A DNA stretch of 64,000 nucleotides from Struthio camelus (taxonomy: Eukaryota > Chordata > Aves > Struthioniformes > Struthionidae). How positions within the stretch are numbered: the stretch's first letter is position 1; every line of letters starts with the position of its first letter. Below the pieces are notes generated by a model, which was given only the letters and a program-made list of their open reading frames with translations, did no database searches and had not been told where the DNA came from. The stretch spans positions 25,342,997 through 25,406,996 of the forward strand of contig NC_090953.1 in the NCBI RefSeq assembly GCF_040807025.1, given 5' to 3'. Positions 35,576 to 49,000 of the stretch are shown one piece after another. The translations under genes were made by a program, and so were the position numbers.

Positions 35576-35984
35576 ATGACTGCTGTGCTCTGTAGTTCTA
35601 CAAAGCAAATCTAAGGCCCACTGCAGCTCCGCTCTCAGTTTAAGGAAACATGAAAGAAGGGGGAAGAGGGCTGGCTGCAGCAAAGCGCTCTCATGGGGAA
35701 GCTATTTTGTGTAACGACCCCTTCAAACACAGCTAGGAGGAGGTAGCAGTCTCCCCACCTGTGTGCACCTCTCCTCCTGCTCTCTGACAGTCCCCTGCCC
35801 CAGGGGCACTCAGGGGAATTAGCATGACCAGGGTCTCTAAAGAGCTCCCAAAGATGCCCTGCTAGGCCTTAACCAGCCCGAGGGATGTGTAAGCGGTATT
35901 GCTGCTGGATGGATGCCAGGCTCAGGCAATCCCCAGCCCTCAGAAAGCAGGAGAGAGGCAACTCTCTAAAAAACACATTGGTCA

Positions 35985-36274
35985 CATTTATTGGTGCATG
36001 TGCTTCTTACAAAAGTGATGGGAAGAGGAGCCAGCGCCCCGTCCTGCCTGCCGGCCAGCTGGAATGCAGTAGGGGTGAATGAGGAGGCCTGGGCAGCGGA
36101 GGCGGGTGCGTGGGGCACAGCGGCTCAGCTGCTGCTCACCTGCCCAAGGACGGTGCCAGGGAGGCAGGGAAACGCACGGGGGGAGGAGAGCGGGGCAGCC
36201 CCAGGCCCGCAGCCCTTTGCAGCTGGACCTCTGCAGCGCAGAGCCCTGCTGTTTCGCTGAGCCAGGACGATGGT
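35985..36274 (-). other. PPIB: PPIB 3' UTR with poly(A) signal
   Basis: Minus-strand AATAAA at 35987-35992 lies about 285 nt beyond the PPIB stop codon, a length like that of the mammalian mRNA. The gene converges on SNX22. Confidence 0.7.
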
Positions 36275-38849
<2,575 letters not shown>

Positions 38850-39366
38850 CCGGCCCCGCCCGCCGGGCCGGCCCCGCGCCCCTCCCCCGCCGCGCAGTGG
38901 TACGCTCCGAGCCGCGCTCCGCTCGCCACCCGCTCCGGCCGCCTGGGAGAAACCAACGAGCGCTTCGGGGGAGGTGGAGCGGGCGGTGCCTTCCGGCCGG
39001 CCGGGATAGCGCGATCCGCCGGGGGGGCGGTGCTAGCGCAAGCTGCGGTGCGGTTGCCACGTTGCCCCTCGCTCCGCGGCTCTGGGCGCAGCCAATGAGG
39101 AGCGGGCACGGGGCGCGGCGACCCCGGGAGGCGCGCCGATTGGGCTCCCGCTGAGGAGGGGCGGGGACAAGTTCCCGGGGTGCCCTGCGCGCGCTGCCGC
39201 TGCAGCCGCCGGCGGGGCGCTGAGGGACCGAAGCCGGCACGAGGGCGGGGGGCGGTGCCGCAGGGCTCGCACGGGCCAATCGGCGAGGGGCGGGGCCCGG
39301 CGAGGGGCGGGGCCCGGCGAGGGGCGGGCTGCGGCGGCCGCGCCCCGAGGCCGCTGGTGGGGGCGG
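38850..39366 (-). promoter_or_regulatory. PPIB: PPIB promoter / CpG island
   Basis: CpG-dense DNA upstream of the PPIB start codon with CCAAT boxes at 39092-39096 (plus), 39139-39143 (minus) and 39276-39280 (plus), plus several GC boxes (ggggcggggcc). At 39092-39110 the arrangement ccaat-9 nt-gcacg matches the ER-stress response element CCAAT-N9-CCACG at nine of its ten defined bases. PPIB is known in mammals to respond to ER stress, so this is a sensible but unproven regulatory site. No TATA box is seen. The island may also be bidirectional. Confidence 0.7.
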
Positions 39367-40102
39367 GGCCTCGCGCCGCGGCGGGGCCGTTGGGAGCGCT
39401 GAGGGGGCTCGCGCCGCCGCGGGGCCGTTGGGAGCGCTGATCGGGGCTCGCGCCGCCGCGGGGCCGTTGGGAGCGCTGATCGGGGCTCGCGCCGCGGCGG
39501 GGCCGTTGGGAGCGCTGATCGGGGCTCGCGCCGCGGCGGGGCCGTTGGGAGCGCTGATCGGGGCTCGCGCCGCGGCGGGGCCGTTGGGAGCGCTGATCGG
39601 GGCTCGCGCCGCCGCGGGGCCGTTGGGAGCGCTGATCGGGGCTCGCGCCGCCGCGGGGCCGTTGGGAGCGCTGATCGGGGCTCGCGCCGCGGCGGGGCCG
39701 TTGGGAGCGCTGATCGGGGCTCGCGCCGCCGCGGGGCCGTTGGGAGCGCTGATCGGGGCTCGCGCCGCCGCGGGGCCGTTGGGAGCGCTGATCGGGGCTC
39801 GCGCCGCGGCGGGGCCGTTGGGAGCGCTGATCGGGGCTCGCGCCGCCGCGGGGCCGTTGGGAGCGCTGATCGGGGCTCGCGCCGCCGCGGGGCCGTTGGG
39901 AGCGTTGATCGGGGCTCGCGCCGCCGCGGGGCCGTTGGGAGCGTTGATCGGGGCTCGCGCCGCCGCGGGGCCGTTGGGAGCGCTGATCGGGGCTCGCGCC
40001 GCGGCGGGGCCGTTGGGAGCGCTGATCGGGGCTCGCGCCGCGGCGGGGCCGTTGGGAGCGTTGATCGGGGCTCGCGCCGCCGCGGGGCCGTTGGGAGCGT
40101 TG
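39367..40102. repeat. 39-bp minisatellite, 19 copies, flanking the PPIB promoter
   Basis: Tandem array of a 39-bp unit (gatcggggctcgcgccgccg then cggggccgttgggagcgct). Two unit types alternate irregularly: A with gccgccgcggggcc and B with gccgcggcggggcc. From left to right the order is B A A B B B A A B A A B A A A A B B A. A separate change (gagcgctg to gagcgttg) marks four right-hand copies. Nearly every base outside these sites is conserved between copies. Because 39 is a multiple of three, frames stay open across the array on both strands, producing meaningless 13-residue repeats. There are no unique spacers. Confidence 0.97.
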
Positions 40103-40340
40103 TCCGCAGGAGCCCCGTAGCCGTGAGGCCGGAAGAGCCCGCCCAGGTGAGCCCGACAAGGGGTGCGGGGTGGGCCAGCAGCGGGGGCAGCGAGACCTGC
40201 TCCCGGCCGAGGCGGCCCGGCCCGGCCCGGCAAGGCGCACCCGCCCCGCCCCCAAGAAACACACAGCCACACGGGGTAGAAAGGAGTCCACAGCTGAGGT
40301 TTATGTAATTTACAGTAAAAAAAAAAAAACTGGCAATAAA
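40103..40340. other. Short gap between PPIB island and CSNK1G1 3' end
   Basis: GC-rich remainder of the PPIB island followed near 40,316 by an A run (T run on the minus strand). On the minus strand the sequence after the T run contains CATAAA (rc of 40298-40303), a weak poly(A) variant, so the most distal CSNK1G1 end could be here. No coding sequence is recognised. Confidence 0.4.
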
Positions 40341-43300
40341 CATCCCGCTCCCCTCCTGCACGTACAAAGGGAAGAATTAAACAGACAAAATAAATTACAG
40401 CTCGTCACCGTTTCCACCGGCGTTCGGCCCTTGGCAGTACCCCTAGGGGATAGGGGTGCAGGGCTGTTCGGTACAGTCCCCCGGTGTCCGAGGCCCTCCT
40501 CTGCGCAGCTGCGGGGCCGCACTGAGGAGGGCAGGGCCCTAGCATTACTCCTGCCCTGGTGTGGACAGGGAAGCAAACCCCTGTTGCAAAGATCAACTGT
40601 TTTCCTGAGACACTCCCCAAAAGGATAAAACAAATCACCTTTTAAAGCTTTGCCCTGCCTCTCTGCGGCCACTGGTTTCACCTGCCATTCGTCCAGGGAA
40701 AAGAAATGCTGCAAACAATCCCCTAAAGCAGTGACAACCAGGTGGGTGTCCCCACTGCTGGGGGACAGAGAGGTGGGTTGTTTGGACTTGCCCTGTCTCC
40801 CCCTCCTAACTCATTAATACTCAGTGAAGATGCTAAAGCCCCTCAATTCTTGCCCAGGAAAGACTTAGGGCATGCTGAAGAGCAGGTGAGACTGTATGAT
40901 AAAGCTAAAGAAAGGAGTGAGAAAGGAGAAAGATCTTCATCAGAGAGGCTGAAGTTTCTCTAAATACCAGATTTGGTACACAGAAGTGTTCGCCGTTTAT
41001 TTCAGGTGCTGGTGTCCAGCTTAGCACAATTGTTCACAAATACTGGAGTTAGTTGAATATGTGGGAAGTACATTTTTTGTCTACTCAAATAGATCTGGGT
41101 CAGTGTTAATCACCTACCATACAATTCAACAAAGTTTGAGAAACCAAGTAGGTTCAGCTGGTTCCTCAACATCACACTAGAAATCTACAGTCACTCAAGT
41201 CCAGCAAAACTCCTAGGGTATGGCACAGCTGGATATCCTGAAAACCGTGAGTCCTGCACAGGAGGACACTTGCTTCTAAGTCACTTATTCTAATCCTATA
41301 TTAGGTGCCTGCTGTCCTCCTCCCAAAGAGAGGAAGGTAGTACTCTTGTCAGAATTCAAGCCCCAAGTGGGCTGTGAAAACACAGAGCCCTTCACAAACA
41401 CATCCTCTTTCATTGTTTCTTGCTCATGTCAGCAGGCCTCATGAGGCACGCTGTGGCTGGACATTGTCCTCACAGGTTGGTTCCTATTGGGTTTTAAACA
41501 TCCCTTCCTCCAAAAGTAACTGAGGGCATGCTCAGCTTAGCACTTCCTGGTATATTCTCTGTAGCCAAGTACCACCTCTGCAGGCTCAAGCACGCCCTAA
41601 CTCAGTGGTGTACATTACCTGTTTGTTAATTTGTTACCAGAAGAATTGCCTGGTAGAGATGAATGTTTCCAAGGGCCAGGAAAGAAATGTCGAGATTTCT
41701 CTTCCTTCTCAGAGCACAAATGTCCCAAGAGTAATTTTTGGGAACAGGAAATTAAAGCTCACGCTAAAAATATTACATTAAGGCTGTGAAACAGAAGGAG
41801 AAAAGTGTCCCAACAAAGCGGATCCTGGCACAAAGCAGTTTCCAAGAGTGAGAATCATCACTGATAGCACACTACAGGTGCTCTCCCTGTCTAGATAAAG
41901 TGAAAGCTGCTTTTCAAAGATGCTCTGTTTGGCTAATAGGTAGCATCTCCTTTAATGCTTTTCTTTGACTGTATTGAGAATAAATAAGCAGCATCTATTT
42001 GCATGCTGGAAAACCTCATAATCCTGGTAGTCAATTCCTTCCAGCTATTCACATATGTGACACAGGGCTTTTCCTTTCTACACAATAGTCTGATAAATGG
42101 ATAGACTCCCAGAGGAAGAAGGCACTCGAGGCAACAACGGTCTGGTACAGGTCATTGCCACCCTCCTCCACAGGCATGGCTATCAGCATTGCATGTGCTG
42201 ATACTGTCCAGGGACTCTGCTGTAGGCTAAGGTCAGCAGGAAGTGGTGCTGGATTCTCAGCTGTTTAAGACCCTCTGCTGTGCCCTGCCCTGGAGACAGG
42301 CGTATGTACGTATAGTGCCCTTCCATTTGAGGGAAGACACACTTGATGCCTTGCCACAGAATAACAGCTGTAGATGCTATTCCAGAGATGTGGGGACCAT
42401 TTGACATGTGGTCAGCACATTTTTGGTTGGTTCACATTCTCATGTTCAAAGCAAAAAAATGGCTTAGTCATTCTCTGTTACCCAGGACGTTTGAAGTGGG
42501 GATGGCGGACACAGGGAGAAGTGTTTGGTGCCATCGTTCCTTAGTGAAGCTCGGGGTGGGGGGGCTGAACTGTTCACGGCTTTAAAGCACAAAGTGTTTG
42601 AAAGCTCCCATACCATGCACCATCCCCTCAAAAGCGGGTTCAGAGCTTACAGCAGGAGGGGAGGGTTGCCAAGAGAGCCCAACAGAAGCAAAGGAAAAGA
42701 AAATATTCTATAGTAAGCGTTTTCAGGAAGGGGTAATAAATACATCTATTCATGGAGAACAATGCAGCAGTGCAATGTTTTATTGAAAAAAAAAAACTCA
42801 CTTGATACCTCAGAAGACTGCATCGCAACGTTGGTGGGCCACACCATGGGAGAACTCTATCTGGGACCCCAGCATGATGCTGAACGCTCCCTGACATCCG
42901 TGGTAGACAGCTGATCCAAAAGGCCCTCCTTCACTTCTGTGGGCAAGGGGCACAGGCATATCCCAGGTACTAAGTTAACTTCCAGTGAGAACAGGAGAGG
43001 TTGCCCAGGCAGGTTTAATGCCCTACTTCCTACCCCAGAGTTGTTGGCTCAGTCTGGCTTCTGTCTCCTAGCCACCTCCAAACTCCCTGGGGTTAGCAGT
43101 TTCCTCAAGCACAGGCCTTACTGTTTACCTGCCTTAAAAAAAAGCAACAACAAAAACCAACAAAACATCTTTGCCCTTTTGAAGAGTCCAACGTACGATT
43201 ATAGTGCAAGAGGGCTTGGTACAAGTGAGCATTACCAGCATGCTGTGGGGGGACAGTCCTCCCCTACAAACACATCATCATAGGATTAAAAGAACATTGT

Positions 43301-46080
43301 ATCTCCAGAGATAAGCAGTAGCGGGTCATTGTGAAATAGCTTTCAAATCAACCCACTTAAAAACAAGGTCAGGAAAGTTTCTAAACAATCAAATACATTC
43401 ACTTTAAAAAAACATTTAAGAACAAAAACTGTTGAGATGGCCCCATTTCTCCCCGCCCTCCCTCACCCTGCAAACACTTACATACGCTGCAACTACAAGC
43501 TGCCCCTTGACTGGAAGCAGCGAGGAATGACCAAACACGGCAGGAGATGCAGAAGGAATCGAGTTCTGGTGACAGGCACTTAGTGGGGCTTGGGAGGGCA
43601 GCAACAGAAGTGTGTGTCAGGGCCCAGCTCAATCTGCAGAACATGACTGCTCTCCCTGGGGAGCGCCTGTGCCCCCTTCCTCCCCCCCTCAAGACGCCAA
43701 ACCATGGTTTCCTACAGCAGAGGGGAACACCCGTGCCAGAGATCCTGGACTTCCTGGGAGTCACCGGCAGTGGAGGAGTTCAAAAAGAGAGTAGTGGAAC
43801 ACAGCAGTGGTCCCTGTCCTCCCTTTGGCGGGAGGGCAAGAGAGGACAAAGGTGCCCCAGTATTCACATGCAGGAGACGAACAGTTCCTTCCTGCCCCAG
43901 CCCATGTCACACCTAAAGGAAAGCATTTTGCAGAATGAGAACAGTGGGTGTACAAATCTCCTGGTGGGCGAGCAAGTGAAGAGCAAGCCAGCCTGCAGCT
44001 TAACTTTCTGCTGGGGGAAAGAGGAAGGTGCAGCCAAGCCTCAGAGCTGTGCTCTGTCATAATAAGGCATTGAGATAATTCAGAAGAGAATGGCTAAGAG
44101 ACACCCTAGAGGGCTCCTGGTACAGAAGCGAGGCTTCTTCATGCTGACACCACATCAGTGTGTTTGCATGCTTCCAGGAAGCACAAAGAGCAAGCCGATA
44201 AGCTCCCTGCTCGTGACAATCACTTGCCCCCTAAGCCTGCTTCTTCCCAGCAAGGGGAACCAAACCTGCAGTAAGTGCCACTAAATGAACTCCGAGCTAT
44301 GTAGATCATCATTTAAAAAATAGAAAATGAGATCTAGTCTCTGCCTTTCCTCCCTTCATACCTTCCAGGGAATTCAGGGACTGGGGTGAGCAAGCCCCAA
44401 GTTTCTGACAAATGAAGTCCCTCACTCAAGTGAACAGTCCCAGCCTAGTCAGATGTCACATGTAGAAAGACAAATCATAAGGAACCTATTCACAGTGACT
44501 CCCCCCCACCCCCCCCCCCAAAAAAAAAAAAAAAAAGCTGCTTGAATTCACCTGGAGCTCTGCCATATCCATGATAACCCCAGAGCAGCCTCAGCCTCCT
44601 CAGAGTCTGGAAATGTTGCAGTAGGATGCAAGGTGTTACACTTGTGCAAAGTGCTCCAAGCCCTTTGCTAGCTATTGGTTTGGCTCAAAAGCGGTGCGTG
44701 AGAACCGTGGCTTCCCCTCCAGGGTGGGACAGCATCCCACGTGCCCCAGGCCAGCAGAGCGCCAGGCCTGTGCTCACAGAGAGGATGTGAAGGCTATTCC
44801 AGTCAAACCTATCTGACCATCTGGAGATGAAATCAGTATTAAGGCAGTGAATTATCCTCTCCCCTGCTGGGGAAGCTTTGCTCCTGCTAGCATTTTCTTG
44901 CAGAAGGTTCGTATTCATAACCACCCTACCAGAGGGATTTGAGAAGGCTACCCAGTTGCCTAGCCACACACCAAGAAATGCCTATGGTTTGGGAAACATC
45001 TGGTTTCCAGTTACCTTAATCCAGATCTACATCCTTAACCAGTGCAAACTCCTCCAGCTCAGCAAAGCTGATGCCGCTCTCTCCTGCCAACACCAGGCTA
45101 GTCTCCAGGCTGGTTGGGTCAGGCACGGTGTAGGAAACCATGGTGGGGACATTCACTGGCAGCTAGAAAGGGTGATTGAAAATTCAAGTATGCTTTCCCC
45201 AGCACGTGACCCAGAACGGGCATTGGGAACCCCAGACCGGCATGAGGGTTGCGTGGATGTTGTCAACATCCCCACTTGAGGGCATTCTTTGCACCCCACC
45301 ATATTCCCAGCTGAATGTCTGTCTGCGCTGGCATCACTTGTCCACGCAGAAATCCACAGATACAATGTGCATCTGTAATGCTAAAAATAATAAAAAGTGC
45401 AACGACGTCAGTTTCTTTAAAACAATCCACATTGCTCTGTTACCATCAGAGGAGGGAGGTGTCAAGGTAGCCAGAAAACCTAACTGGAACAGTAGATTGC
45501 AAATTTCTCACAGCTTGCACATTACAGTGTAACTGTTCCCAAGGAGCCTAAAAAGGAACCTGTGTCTTACTGCTGCAGCAGTCAGGCCTTTCTCCCGCAC
45601 AACTCTTGCCCAGACTGCATCCTCCTGCCCTCTCGAGAGCCAATCAAGCCTACGGTACTTTTTTTTGAATTAAGGAGGGAGGAGGACGGAGGAGCAGAGA
45701 GCACAGGGGAGGGAGGGGAGTAAAGTGAGCAGGAACTAAGCACAGTCCTCAGGTTTGCATGAACGATGCCTTCGCCGTAAACAACAGGAAGGAGGGTCAG
45801 CCAGCCAGCCCCCCCTCCCAGGGCGACCAAGACCTGAGCCAGCCACAGTCCTGGTCCCAAAAGGAGCTTCAGGCTTGGAGTGAACGAGGGAGACCATTCA
45901 GCAGATCCACCCCAGAGTGGTTTGTTTTGGAACGTTTTCTTCTCTTTTTGGTTTAAAATGTCACTTTTTTCTCTTCCTCCTATGCCTCCTCCTCCCCCCT
46001 AAAGAGAAGCCCCTTCCAGTAAGACATGGCAGGAGCTGCAGGTGCAGGTGGTGTTCCTGCAAGGCCCCAGGAGGCACTGG
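40341..46080 (-). other. CSNK1G1: Probable long 3' UTR / downstream region of CSNK1G1
   Basis: No coding exon is recognised between the CSNK1G1 stop codon (46081-46083) and PPIB. Minus-strand AATAAA signals occur at 42779-42784 (followed downstream by ordinary sequence) and 40996-41001, giving possible 3' UTRs of about 3.3 or 5.1 kb; mammalian CSNK1G1 also has a long UTR. A C/A homopolymer pair lies at about 44,500-44,536. The actual cleavage site cannot be chosen from sequence alone. Confidence 0.5.
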
Positions 46081-49000
46081 TCACTTGTGACGCTGAGCCG
46101 TCTTCTTCCTTTTCCTCTTAAAGAAGCAGCAGCACCTGGAGCACAAAGAACAAGGCAAGTCAGGCCCGCACTGCACCCTGAGCAGGCCCCTGCTGACCCA
46201 GCGCCCATGGTGGGCTTCCCTCCACTCAGAGTAACATGCAACAGCACCTCCACATGCCTGGCACTAAGGCCCAAACAGACCTGCCATCCCAGAGGGAGCT
46301 CTACAAGGTTGGCAGCTGCTTGGGGCTGGCTCACGCTCGCCTGGACTGACAGATCAGAGTAGGCAAGTAGCTGAACACTGATGGTTCCTGCTGCCCAAAG
46401 GCTGCAGGCAACCGCAGGGCACAGCCCTGTGGGAGTTCCTTAGTGCCAGGCTCTCTTCCTCTGGAGGCTTAACTGGGACAGGAACACCAGGAGCCATCTG
46501 GGAAAGCAGTAAAACAGCCATCCAGATACTCCGCTCCCTCTGTCCAAAGTCCGGGAGCAAGCCCTAAGGGGCATTAGGACAGCGAGCCTTGGCTACTCTT
46601 CCCAGCTAGGAGGCACACGGTTTTAACACTGCTCACTTAAGAGTCAGTCAGACATGTTTTGAAGAGTTCTTGGACCAGGGACCAGGTTTCTTTACTGAAC
46701 CTTTCACAATAACCTTCAATAAATCATTCCGTGTAAGTATGCATCACTCCTGCCTCTTCCCTCATCCAATGCAGAGAAGATGCACAGCATTCAGCGATTA
46801 GGAAAGCACAAGAATGGATAGTGGAGACTGAGGTGGTGAGAAAAGCATCACAGCTGAACCTTCAACAGTGGTGGTTTCACTTATGGGTTATATTGAAAGC
46901 AACTGCCCACGTTTTCTATTCCTGTTGGCTTCCTACAGAATTACTTGGCCTTTAGGACATACCTACGTTTCTATCGTCAGTCTCCCTCAGTCAGGAATCC
47001 TCTGCACAGAGGAAACATCTTTGTTCTTTGCAAGTTCTGCTCCCGAGCTACATATCTTTCTCATTCTGCCATTACAGCTGTCTCCAGAGAAGCCCAGGTG
47101 ATGCTGAAAGAGTATTTTTTCAGGCTGGTGGAAGGGGTGTGTAGCTAAGCAACAAGAGCAGATGCGACTATGCAAAGACCCTTTTTTTTCCTACAAGCAT
47201 CTTTTACCAATAGCCAGACCCAAAGTGTTCAAAACTACTCTAACAACACCTCCAAGTTATTTTCAGCTGGGTACGCGCTGAAATGTCGGCACTAAACTCC
47301 TGTCTTCTCAGAGCTAGAGGAACAGATTTCTCTTTCTCACTTGCACCCCAGAAGGTGCTTGCCCCCGAAGCACAAGCCTGGCTAGGGGGGGCAAAAGTGA
47401 TCGCCACAGGAATAAAGCATGCCAGCCCAGATCGTTTGCTGGGAAGACTGAAATTCCATAGAACACAGAGCTGAAACAGCCGGGGCAACAGGAGGGTGAC
47501 CTCCCATCGCATGTACCTCTGTCCTGTAAGGACTCAGACCCAGAGGAAGTTTAATGTCCGTGATATGGCCGAGAGTTCCTTCTAGGCACGCCGAACAGGC
47601 CCAGTTTGGAGGCGAGCTGAGAAAAATACAAAACCACTTGTCCTTCCAGGAGCACGGGCCTAGAGCAACCCGTCAGCTGTGATGACCCCATCACTGCTCC
47701 CTAGTTTGACATTTGCAGCACACAGTCTAGAAGTTTTACTGTCACACCACACAGGTTCCTGTGCATTACAGGCCAGGGACTACAGATCCCCTCTCATCCC
47801 CCCGCTCTGGGACTGGTCTTGCACTTCAGGCCATCTGCCACCCTCTGTGGTTCTAACCTATCACAGTATTCCTCTCCCACAGCCACCGTCCTTCGTGACT
47901 TGGGTACTAATAAATAGGAGGGAATCATTACGGGGAGAGATGACAGAAAATGCCTGAGTTATGATTTCACGTGCATCTGGTAAGGGAAGAACAGGGCTGA
48001 GCAGCACTCCTTTCCTTGGACACTGTAAGGAGGGAGCTGACTGACTTTCGGCTGGTTTTCCTTATGACTGTCTATTTACGCTGTTACTCAGAGGTCTGGG
48101 GAAGGGTTCAGGAAAGGAAGTCCTGGCAGTTCAGACAGGCAGAGGCAGAACACCAAAATAAAAGAATAAGGCAGGCTGACAATTACAGAACGTGGTCTCT
48201 GTGCATGCAGACAAGGCCCAAGAGAACAGCCCCAGACTACGACATACAGAGAAGCCAGAGATGCCAGAGGAGGAGGCAATGCCTATATGGACAGAAGGGC
48301 AGAGAAGGGTCAGTCTGTCATCAAACAAGGACATTCCTCAACACACACGGGGCTTTTCAGCAAACCCAAGCTTCCTATGTTTCACCTCGCTCTGCAGCAA
48401 TTCCTATTCATCAGCACCCCAGAATGCCACCTGGACCTACAAACTCCTCATTTGAGTCTCAGCTCGGCCCTCAGTTTACTTGACGGTGTTGGGTAAGTTG
48501 CTTCTCCAGCTGCGGAAGGGGCAATGGAGGGAGGGAACGCCTCCACAGGGCTCCACGAGGCTGGGACTACAGCTGTGGTTTAGAAAGCATGGCAAATTGT
48601 ACATATACCTGAGCTGGACTTGGAATAATGCTAATCCCAATCCCCCTGCCCCTCTGCAGCCGACAGGGCTGGACAGGCTCTTAGAGAGAAGCCAGTTCAC
48701 CTGTACTCTCAGCTGGCAGCCGTAGGTTTTTTTTTTTCTCCTAGTCTTCAGTCTATCTGGAAAGTGACTATCTCCCACCAGCTCACTCCAAGCAGCGGCT
48801 TTAGCTGGGCTAACAAGGTCTACAGCCACTTCTTTATATCCGCTCTAATCATATAAACCCTGGCCTGTGCCTCTTCATAGGAAACTCTTCTAGGAAGTGA
48901 TTGCCCCCCCCCCCTCCCCTCAATAGCCAGGTTGGGGTGCAGGGTTTTCCCTTCTTAACCATCTGCGTGAGGAATTCCTGCAAGATGCTTGGCAAGCCTG

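Noticed and set aside
39367-40102. CRISPR-like appearance of regular direct repeats
   Set aside because: The units are contiguous with no unique spacers, there are no cas genes, and the genome is vertebrate. It is a minisatellite.
40336-40394. Plus-strand AATAAA signals suggesting a plus-strand gene ending here
   Set aside because: No plus-strand coding exon is recognised upstream between 38.9 and 40.3 kb, and AT-rich sequence yields such hexamers by chance.
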